Shown: positions 21,477 through 27,547 of the stretch, piece by piece
Layout: every line of letters starts with the position of its first letter
Numbering within the stretch: the stretch's first letter is position 1
Virus record (IMG/VR): IMGVR_UViG_3300024518_004362
Coordinates: 1-27,547 of that record
Reading direction: 5' to 3' (one strand)
From: a virus
Length of the DNA stretch: 27,547 nucleotides
The notes under the pieces: generated by a model
Databases searched by the model: none
The model's input: the letters and a program-made list of their open reading frames with translations, nothing else
What the model was told of the DNA's origin: nothing
Translations under genes and position numbers: made by a program

Positions 21477-22556
21477 ATGGCTTTTACAGCAGGAGTATTT
21501 ACACCAACGGCAATTGGTGCATCTTTAATAAGTGAAATGGATTTGCTTACCACGTCGAGGATGTCGGAAATGAAGCAAGAAATTATTGCAGGGCAAGCAA
21601 TATTACAACATCAAGACCCACAAATTTTGACTCAGGGATTTGGAGAATCTTGTATCAATGCAAAAGTTTTCGCCATGCGGAGTGCATCGCTTGAAGCGGC
21701 AGATACCACATTGGCATGTGCGGTTGCAACGGGACCAGAAGCAGGCTCGGAAACATTGACATTAACCAAGGCACTTTTAACTAAACCACAAAGGTTTACG
21801 ATCAAGGATATCCAATGTAAGAATGAAGCGGACTTTGGTACACAAAAAGGGTATCTTGGAATGAAAGCTAAGATCGGCTTAGAGGTTGCTTTATCTCAAG
21901 CAATGGTAGCATTGGCAGCTACGGGATTAGATGTTCCAATAGCCGCAGACTTTGAAACGACGGGAGTGGTGAATGGGTCTGTTTATGAAATCCAAGACCA
22001 AAATCTAACAAGTTCAGTACTTGCGGATTTGGAATGGGTAGGAAAGGCAAAGGATTTGAATGACCCGATTATCATAAATGGTAGAAACTTTTATAATGCC
22101 CAAATCTTGGAGCAGTATGCATCAACTGGATGCTGTACGAATGATGCCATTTTGAATAAAAACCAGACTTTCCAAGTGTATTGGGATGCTAAAAATGTTG
22201 ATAGCATTTTGGGTTCCGGCTCAACTTTGATGGTTGATAAAAATTCAATGATATTTTGGTCGCAACCAGCTTACTCTAACTTGGGTATGGATACGGCAAT
22301 GACATTAGGTAAGGAATCGGGAGATCGTTACCACTGGGTAGAAACATTACCTAGAATGCAATATTTCGCAAACGGTTCAATGCAGCCAATTTATGTTGAT
22401 GTTAGGGCGGAAAGAAGTTGTGTCAAGGATTCTCTTGGAGTATCAAGGGATCAATGGAAATTCGAGTATATGTTATTCGGAGCCAATACCTTGAATCTTG
22501 AAAACCAAGATGGTAACAATGGCATTTACAAGGTCTTGAAAGTAGCCAATGTTTAG
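21477..22556 (+). CDS. major capsid protein
   Basis: A 359-residue protein following the scaffold gene and closed by a strong terminator (22596-22625). Typical capsid pieces are the N-terminal arm (MAFTAGVFTPTAIGASLISE), an SRMSEMKQEIIAGQAILQHQ helix, a spine-helix-like segment (GMKAKIGLEVALSQAMVALA), and later FQVYWDAKNVDSILGSGSTL and PIYVDVRAERSCVKDSLG. It is likely an HK97-fold shell protein. Length and the position after a scaffold support it strongly; I do not recognise a named family. Cys pairs (CCTND, SCINAK) may stabilise the shell. Confidence 0.82.
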   Translation: MAFTAGVFTPTAIGASLISEMDLLTTSRMSEMKQEIIAGQAILQHQDPQILTQGFGESCINAKVFAMRSASLEAADTTLACAVATGPEAGSETLTLTKALLTKPQRFTIKDIQCKNEADFGTQKGYLGMKAKIGLEVALSQAMVALAATGLDVPIAADFETTGVVNGSVYEIQDQNLTSSVLADLEWVGKAKDLNDPIIINGRNFYNAQILEQYASTGCCTNDAILNKNQTFQVYWDAKNVDSILGSGSTLMVDKNSMIFWSQPAYSNLGMDTAMTLGKESGDRYHWVETLPRMQYFANGSMQPIYVDVRAERSCVKDSLGVSRDQWKFEYMLFGANTLNLENQDGNNGIYKVLKVANV

Positions 22557-22595
22557 AATGTAAAAAAGGGAGGTTACAAATATCTAATAATTAAG

Positions 22596-22625
22596 AAAGG
22601 GTGTGATAATATCATACCCTTTTTT
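22596..22625 (+). terminator. intrinsic terminator after capsid gene
   Basis: AAAGGGTGTGA (22596-22606) pairs with TCATACCCTTT (22612-22622), one G-T wobble, with a small TAATA loop and a run of six T (22620-22625). It is the best terminator here; it allows high expression of tail tube to capsid genes while the following gene is made less. Confidence 0.85.
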
Positions 22626-22640
22626 CATAAAAAAAACTAA

Positions 22641-23603
22641 ATGGATTGCTTACAAAACATTATTGGAATCATCGAGACCCCAACGGCAGAATTGCCCAAT
22701 ATAACAACTTCGGATAGTGGACTTTGGCTTGAAGACACAAGTACGGGAAGAGTGCCCGTTAAGGCGGCATTTTACAACGATTCGGCAAGGATAACATCAA
22801 TCATACCCGATGCAATAAAAGAGGCTTTAAAAGGGCTTATGATAAGTTCCGACAATGTAATGTCAAGGATTTATACTCAAAATCATTCCACTATTGGATT
22901 TATAAATGATTGGACGGGATATCTTACATCAAATGAAGGCTTTTATTATCAGTGGATTAATCCAAAGAATATCAAAGGGGGATTAATTACAATTAAAGAA
23001 ATTACCATTTATACTGATATGGGAACTCACATTGGACAAATTGATGTCTATAAGGGAACATCCGTTTTGTATACTGGATTACAAAGTTCATTTGTACCAA
23101 TAACTACCGATTTGAATGAACCTATTTTTATTGCTTACAAAGGCGATGCCCCAAGGGATTTTGCCCATACGGCATGTTGTGGAAGATTCCCTACTCATTC
23201 GGGTTATGTTTCAATAGGAGGCGGTACCGTTGATGCTTTAGTAAATCTTCCGACAAATGACCAAGATTTCCCAATAAGTAATTACTGTTATGGAATCGAG
23301 GTTAAATGTACTTTTGATTGCGATCCATGGTCTTTTTTGTGTGGGTTAGATTATACACGTACTTCTTTTGGAGTTGTGTTTTCCAAGTTAGTTCAGCAAA
23401 TAGCTAGAAAAAATATTATCTATTGGTTATTAACCAACAACAAACAAAATTCCTATTCCATTTGTAAGGAGGAGGATTTGAGGGGAATTCTAGTTTTCCT
23501 TACTCAAGATATAGAGGAAATGCTAGAATATTTACCCGAAAATTATGACCATTCAGATTGCTACAGATGTGAGGGTATTTATAAATCTGAAATTTATATA
23601 TAA
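22641..23603 (+). CDS. tail-associated structural protein, 320 aa
   Basis: A 320-residue protein placed between the capsid and tape-measure genes, with an N-terminal part of alternating strands (MDCLQNIIGIIETPTAELPN, DSGLWLEDTSTGRVPVKAAF) and several Cys (HTACCGRFPTHSG, CDPWSFLCGL, CYRCEGIY). The C-terminal third is more helical (VVFSKLVQQIARKNIIYWLL). The last base overlaps the tape-measure start (TAATG). Location suggests a tail or head-tail protein; no motif allows a more exact call. The Cys content is unusual for a tail protein and might bind metal. Confidence 0.55.
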   Translation: MDCLQNIIGIIETPTAELPNITTSDSGLWLEDTSTGRVPVKAAFYNDSARITSIIPDAIKEALKGLMISSDNVMSRIYTQNHSTIGFINDWTGYLTSNEGFYYQWINPKNIKGGLITIKEITIYTDMGTHIGQIDVYKGTSVLYTGLQSSFVPITTDLNEPIFIAYKGDAPRDFAHTACCGRFPTHSGYVSIGGGTVDALVNLPTNDQDFPISNYCYGIEVKCTFDCDPWSFLCGLDYTRTSFGVVFSKLVQQIARKNIIYWLLTNNKQNSYSICKEEDLRGILVFLTQDIEEMLEYLPENYDHSDCYRCEGIYKSEIYI

Positions 23604-26038
23604 TGGCTGATAATGTAGAAAAAATCATACTGGATGATAGTCAGATACTTGGCGCATTGGATAGAATCATCAAGCTAACAAAGGATGCGGAAGCCTCTTG
23701 GCAAAAATACAATGAAACGGTGTCCGATAGTGCAAGAGAATCCAGTAAAGGATTGCGGGCAAGTATTGAGGATGTTATCGAGAAACTGAACGACCAATCA
23801 GAGAACCAAAGGAAGAACATGAAAGCCACCGAGGACGGCATAAAAAGTTCAAATAAATGGGGGATTTCACTTGATGGGGTTTCCGACAAATTAACTGACT
23901 ACAAAAACAAATTAATTGAGGTAAAAAACAAAATGTCTATTTTTGGAAATAGTACATCCAACTCCGCAAAGGGATTGACTTCATTAACAAGAAATTTTGG
24001 TGGAGCAAAAAAGGCTATGGTTGGATTTGCTAGTGGCTTAAAACTTGTAGGTCGAGCAATCGCCTTAAGTGGTATTGGATTGTTGGTAATCGCATTGGCT
24101 GCGGTGGCTTATAATTTAAAACAAACGAAAGAGGGAACCGACTTAATAAAAAAGGGATTTATTGCAGTAGGCGCAACCATTAATGTATTACTGGAAAGAT
24201 TCAGTAATTTTGGGGGTGCTATGATTAAATTATTCAAAGGAGATTTCCAAGGGGCAGTGGATGGAATAAAAGAATCCGTAGCTGGAATCGGGGATGCTAT
24301 TAGTAAAGAAATTGATGTTCTAACCGACATAATGAAAAGAACAGAAGCCTTGATAGTATCTCAAAGAAAACTAACTAAGGAAATGATAGTTAGAAACAAT
24401 CAAATAAAAATATTAAGAGAGGAGGAAGAAAAATCGAATACCACATCAAAAAGACGAATTGAAATTTTAAAAGAAATAGCAAAAACGGAAAACGAATTAA
24501 ATAATTTGGCTACGGAAAATGCATCCGAGCAATTGCAATTGTTAGAAGATGGAAACAAGTCAATTGAGGAGAAAGCAAATGCGGAAAATGACTTAATAAA
24601 TATAGCATGGGAAGGGATTCAAACCCAACGACAAATAGCAAATGAGATACAAGAAATCCGAGATAACGACAGAAAGGAATTTTTAAAAAAGAAAGCGGAA
24701 GAAGAAAAGGAGAGACTGGAAGCGTTGGCTCAAGGAAAGAAACTTTGGAAGCAATTAGCAGAAATCGGAATCGCCAATAAAAGTATTTCCAAAGAGGGGG
24801 CTTTCCAGTTCACTACGGACAAACAAATCAAGGCACTCGATGAAATAATGGAAACTTTAATTACCATTCAGCGAATAACGGGCAAAGATATGTCTATTGG
24901 TTTTAAGTTGGCTCAAGATTCCATAGATAAATTGGAATTCAATCGAGAAAATAGAGCCTTAGATTTAGAGTTGGAAGCGAACCTTAAAATTGATGCTAAA
25001 AAGATTGATGTAGAATTAACGGATGATACCGATTTTGATCTAACGGAAGTAAAGTGGTTTGAGGGAGTAGATGATTTTGAGAAATTATTTCAAACAAGCC
25101 TCGATGAACTTTTCGGACAAAAGAACGGGAAGAAGGCAAGGGAATTTTTTAGCGGATTAGGTTCTTTACTTTCCGAATTCGGACAAATTGCCAATGAAGC
25201 AAATGCCATCCAAATTGATGCTATTGATAAACAATTAGACAGACTAGGAGAAAAGAGGGAGGAATTACAATCTGAATTGGATGGGGAATTGGAAGATCAA
25301 GCAAAAGGACTTGCTAACAATGTAGGTAATAAGCAAGAGGAAGTGGATAACATTTTAGCGGAGGAAGCTAGATTACAGCAAGAAAAGGATAAAATACAAG
25401 CGGAAGCCCAAAGGCGGCAATTATTATTTGATACAGCACAACAGACCCAAAGTTTTATAACAAGTGCAATCAATATAATAAAAGGATTTTCTAACATCCC
25501 AATATTTGGTTTACCTTTGGGTATTGCCGCAGTAGGAACCATGGCTGCATTTTTTGCGAAAACAAAAGTTGATGCATTCAAAGCAACAAAATTATCAAAA
25601 GGAGCTCAAAGGATAGATGATCATTTTGGATTTGGCGATAGACACGGAGACACGGATTTGGAAGGAAGGGGAGAAGGATATGAGTTAGTAAGTAGGCGAA
25701 CTGGAAAAAGAACCAATACTGTTATTAGTGGTAGGGAAATGCTATTGCCCGAGGATATTAGTTTATCAAATGAACAATTTTTTAATTCTATGAGAAATGG
25801 GCTATATAATGGAATCGATTTGAATGAGGCTGTAGCCTTTTATATGAACCAACCGAGTGCTAATACTAGACAAGGCTCAAGTATCGGCAGATCGAAAGTA
25901 AACCATATTGATCAAAGAAAAAATGGAGAATATAGACAGTATATTCCATTCACAGATAAAAAGGGAGTGCAAAAAGCCGTATTGGTAACAATCAAACCGA
26001 ATGATGCCAATGGGAATATTGTAATTTTTGAAGAATAA
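23603..26038 (+). CDS. tail tape measure protein
   Basis: An 811-residue protein, the second-longest product type in the window and the only one with tape-measure character. Residues 1-110 are charged helices (EKLNDQSENQRKNMKATEDG). Residues about 150-170 are a hydrophobic segment (LVGRAIALSGIGLLVIALAA), as tape measures insert into the host membrane. Long charged coiled coils follow (ALIVSQRKLTKEMIVRNNQI, KRRIEILKEIAKTENELNNL, and residues 520-600). Residues about 610-650 form a second hydrophobic stretch (NIPIFGLPLGIAAVGTMAAF) and the last 120 residues a folded end. It sets tail length, about 120 nm at 0.15 nm per residue. Its start overlaps the gene before by one base. Confidence 0.85.
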   Translation: MADNVEKIILDDSQILGALDRIIKLTKDAEASWQKYNETVSDSARESSKGLRASIEDVIEKLNDQSENQRKNMKATEDGIKSSNKWGISLDGVSDKLTDYKNKLIEVKNKMSIFGNSTSNSAKGLTSLTRNFGGAKKAMVGFASGLKLVGRAIALSGIGLLVIALAAVAYNLKQTKEGTDLIKKGFIAVGATINVLLERFSNFGGAMIKLFKGDFQGAVDGIKESVAGIGDAISKEIDVLTDIMKRTEALIVSQRKLTKEMIVRNNQIKILREEEEKSNTTSKRRIEILKEIAKTENELNNLATENASEQLQLLEDGNKSIEEKANAENDLINIAWEGIQTQRQIANEIQEIRDNDRKEFLKKKAEEEKERLEALAQGKKLWKQLAEIGIANKSISKEGAFQFTTDKQIKALDEIMETLITIQRITGKDMSIGFKLAQDSIDKLEFNRENRALDLELEANLKIDAKKIDVELTDDTDFDLTEVKWFEGVDDFEKLFQTSLDELFGQKNGKKAREFFSGLGSLLSEFGQIANEANAIQIDAIDKQLDRLGEKREELQSELDGELEDQAKGLANNVGNKQEEVDNILAEEARLQQEKDKIQAEAQRRQLLFDTAQQTQSFITSAINIIKGFSNIPIFGLPLGIAAVGTMAAFFAKTKVDAFKATKLSKGAQRIDDHFGFGDRHGDTDLEGRGEGYELVSRRTGKRTNTVISGREMLLPEDISLSNEQFFNSMRNGLYNGIDLNEAVAFYMNQPSANTRQGSSIGRSKVNHIDQRKNGEYRQYIPFTDKKGVQKAVLVTIKPNDANGNIVIFEE

Positions 26039-26053
26039 TTAAACAATTGAAGT

Positions 26054-26419
26054 ATGAGTAAATTAAGTAAATTTTTAATGTTGATTACGGTGATTCTAAT
26101 GACACCATTTTTGGTTGCGGCTCAGATAGAGGGAATACCAATAGTGGATTCCATTCTAAATGCTGAAAGTTGGACCGAAATTTTAGGGCTTTATGATGCA
26201 ATTATGATCGCCTTTACTTTATTGGTAACCCAGCTTGGGAAATACATCCCAATAATCAAAACCATTCCTAGTAAATGGAAGGCAATTGTCGTTACCGTTA
26301 TCGTGGTAATTGCAGGAATTTTATTGTTTGGGGTTCAGTCGTTAGTCAGTCCAATTGTAATATGGGCGGTCGCGACAATGTTATATGATAAATTTGTAAA
26401 GACCGAGGAAATTAAATAA
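26054..26419 (+). CDS. holin-like membrane protein, 121 aa
   Basis: A 121-residue protein with an N-terminal hydrophobic signal-like helix (KFLMLITVILMTPFLVAAQ), then a soluble linker and at least two more membrane segments (residues about 48-65, MIAFTLLVTQLGKYI region, and 79-110, AIVVTVIVVIAGILLFGVQS). The C-terminus is charged (DKFVKTEEIK). This size, three-helix layout and position after the tape measure and before a terminator suit a phage holin that opens the membrane for lysis. The AQ at residues 23-24 looks like a possible signal-peptidase cut, which would be unusual for a holin. No endolysin gene is visible in the window. Confidence 0.62.
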   Translation: MSKLSKFLMLITVILMTPFLVAAQIEGIPIVDSILNAESWTEILGLYDAIMIAFTLLVTQLGKYIPIIKTIPSKWKAIVVTVIVVIAGILLFGVQSLVSPIVIWAVATMLYDKFVKTEEIK

Positions 26420-26440
26420 AAAAGTTTCATTTGTTTTATG

Positions 26441-26472
26441 CCCTTATCGATTCATTTCGGTAGGGGTTTTTT
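26441..26472 (+). terminator. intrinsic terminator after holin-like gene
   Basis: CCCTTATCGA (26441-26450) pairs with TCGGTAGGG (26457-26465, one bulge), followed by six T. It closes the structural block and separates it from the small-gene region. Confidence 0.72.
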
Positions 26473-26490
26473 ATTTTATTTCATATTTCT

Positions 26491-26520
26491 TATCACAAAT
26501 TGAAACTATTTTTATCACAA
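26491..26520 (+). promoter_or_regulatory. paired TATCACAA sites before small genes
   Basis: TATCACAA occurs at 26491-26498 and 26513-26520, in the same orientation and 22 bases apart (about two helical turns). They lie upstream of the gene at 26570 and of a sequence (ACAACATTAATTAA, 26538-26551) shared in part with the element at 19552. Binding of a regulator is inferred from spacing only. Confidence 0.35.
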
Positions 26521-26569
26521 CTTAGTTATATAAGTATACAACATTAATTAACACATAAAAAAAAACAAA

Positions 26570-26800
26570 ATGGGAAACATGAGTCATTGTAGATTTGAGA
26601 ATACAGAAAGAGATTTGGAAGATTGTCTAAATGTAATACATGGAGGATGCGAGGAATTGAGTGAAATAGAATATGGTTCAGCATTAGAAATGATGAGATC
26701 AATATTAGAAATTGCAGATGAGTACAACGATATACATGGCGATTTAAGTGATGATGGAATTGAGGAATTCTTACAAAATAAAGGCATAACAAAAGAGTGA
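26570..26800 (+). CDS. small acidic protein of unknown function, 76 aa
   Basis: A 76-residue frame after an A-rich leader (ACACATAAAAAAAAACAAAATG). The protein is very acidic with Cys and His (HCRFENTERDLEDCLNVIHG, YGSALEMMRSILEIADEYND). The early H-C, C and H-G-G-C could bind a metal, but no family fits. It is preceded by the paired TATCACAA sites, so it may be regulated. An acidic small phage protein could be an anti-restriction or DNA-mimic protein; this is speculation. Confidence 0.55.
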   Translation: MGNMSHCRFENTERDLEDCLNVIHGGCEELSEIEYGSALEMMRSILEIADEYNDIHGDLSDDGIEEFLQNKGITKE

Positions 26801-26825
26801 TTTTTTAACCTATAAATAACAACAA

Positions 26826-27053
26826 ATGAAAATTTTATCAGAAATATGCCTATCAAGTTTTGATTTTTGGAGTGGAGCAAAAGACCACAACTTTACATAT
26901 AACGAATTGAAACGCATTACGAAAGTACATGAATCAAATGAAGTTGATGGTAGCCCAACAACAGAAAAACAAATAAATGATTTATTTTGGTTTGACGAGG
27001 AGTCTGTATGTGAAATGATCGGGCTTGATCATGATGAATATTTAGCAAGATAA
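26826..27053 (+). CDS. small acidic protein of unknown function, 75 aa
   Basis: A 75-residue frame after AACAACAAATG. It starts MKILSEICLSSFDFWSGAKD and contains an acidic C-terminal half (QINDLFWFDEESVCEMIGLD, EYLAR). There is no membrane segment. It is followed by a hairpin spacer at 27090-27124. The fold and function are unknown. The layout of small gene plus hairpin is like that at 46-300. Confidence 0.55.
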   Translation: MKILSEICLSSFDFWSGAKDHNFTYNELKRITKVHESNEVDGSPTTEKQINDLFWFDEESVCEMIGLDHDEYLAR

Positions 27054-27089
27054 AAAGCGAGTAAACCAATTACATATTTTTACGTTTGG

Positions 27090-27124
27090 CTATGTGCTGA
27101 ACGAGGAACGAGTATGGCATATAG
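27090..27124 (+). other. hairpin spacer between small genes
   Basis: CTATGTGC (27090-27097) pairs with GCATATAG (27117-27124) over 8 pairs with one G-T. No T-run follows. The rest of the gap to 27168 is AT-rich with no open frame. Confidence 0.4.
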
Positions 27125-27168
27125 GTAGTGTTATATGCTTTTTATTAACAGATTAAAATAAAATTAAA

Positions 27169-27402
27169 ATGAAACAATTATTTGTAAACGGAAATGCTAC
27201 TACTTTGTTTTTTAGCAAAGATTCTAGTTTTGATGATATATTTGAATGGGTACAAGAAAAAGCTATGTTTGATTCTCAGAATATATTTAATTTGAACGAG
27301 CAACACTCTTGTGGAGTTAGTAATTCGATAGGTGGAATGCGCATATGTGGTGATGAGGATTTGAAAGAAATAACAGTTGAAAATATAACACCAATACTGT
27401 AA
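27169..27402 (+). CDS. small protein of unknown function, 77 aa
   Basis: A 77-residue frame after an A-rich leader. The start, MKQLFVNGNATTLFFSKDSS, and a strand-rich pattern with FDDIFEWVQEKA and EQHSCGVSNSIGGMRICGDE suggest a small alpha/beta fold. Cys in SCGV and RICGD may be structural. It is followed by a short palindromic stem at 27418-27430. Function unknown. Confidence 0.5.
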   Translation: MKQLFVNGNATTLFFSKDSSFDDIFEWVQEKAMFDSQNIFNLNEQHSCGVSNSIGGMRICGDEDLKEITVENITPIL

Positions 27403-27417
27403 TTGCATATAACGGCT

Positions 27418-27430
27418 AACGCTATGCGTT
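27418..27430 (+). other. short palindromic stem
   Basis: AACGC (27418-27422), a TAT loop and GCGTT (27426-27430) form a small perfect stem in the spacer between two small genes, sharing GCGTTGATT with the hairpin at 249-300. Confidence 0.45.
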
Positions 27431-27459
27431 GATTATTTACGGATAAAAAGAACGAAATT

Positions 27460-27547
27460 ATGATAACAAAAAGTGATATTAAGATAGTAGAAGCTATCAA
27501 AAAAGACATTGATAAAAAAGCAATGACCAATGAAAAAAAAATATATT
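27460..27547 (+). CDS. start of a small gene cut by the window end
   Basis: ATG 27460 opens a frame still open at the window end (MITKSDIKIVEAIKKDIDKK and onward), lysine-rich and helical. The leader AACGAAATT is typical. It cannot be identified from 29 residues. Confidence 0.4.
   Translation, partial: MITKSDIKIVEAIKKDIDKKAMTNEKKIY

Overview
The window is 27.5 kb of a tailed phage or prophage from a Bacteroidetes host, most likely a flavobacterium-like one. The evidence is: AT-rich DNA, A-rich leaders with almost no Shine-Dalgarno sequences, a TAnnTTTG promoter box, a lipid- or outer-membrane-type signal peptide ending SFGQ, and a GSTRS-type terminase P-loop. All genes are on the + strand. 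No integrase, replication gene, tRNA or CRISPR was seen, so lifestyle cannot be decided here.

Layout. (1) 1-930: small early-type genes of unknown function separated by hairpin spacers and one good promoter (683-714). (2) 935-3538: a compact, overlapping cassette with a ParB/Srx-like domain protein, an ABC-type ATPase, a Mom-like GNAT acetyltransferase, a D-2-hydroxyacid dehydrogenase-like protein and an unknown protein; this is best read as a DNA-modification (anti-restriction) module. The ATPase and GNAT appear to be one protein split by a -1 frame change at a run of nine T. (3) 3636-8554: small and large terminase, a short membrane protein, an inserted HExxH protein, head-tail completion genes, and a probable frameshifted tail assembly chaperone pair at a run of ten T. 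(4) 8691-11431: portal with a Cys cluster, then a Mu gpF-like minor head protein. (5) 11438-18754: large tail/baseplate/fibre/spike proteins. (6) 18820-19546: a membrane-coiled-coil protein and a cupin. (7) 19639-26038: probable tail tube protein, small proteins, scaffold, major capsid protein, a structural protein, tape measure. (8) 26054-26419: holin-like protein and terminator. (9) 26570-end: more small genes with hairpin spacers, similar in style to the left end.

How it works together. Terminase, portal, gpF-like protein, scaffold and capsid build and fill the head; the completion proteins, chaperone pair, tube and tape measure (811 aa, about 120 nm if 0.15 nm per residue) build a long tail, so a siphovirus-like or long-tailed particle is expected. 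The gene order is unusual: the tail chaperone and completion genes lie before the portal, while scaffold, capsid and tape measure come last. The most interesting parts are the modification cassette with its T-run frame change, the second T-run frame change, the footprint of an inserted HExxH gene that duplicated a neighbouring start codon, and a recurring promoter-like element before three structural blocks.
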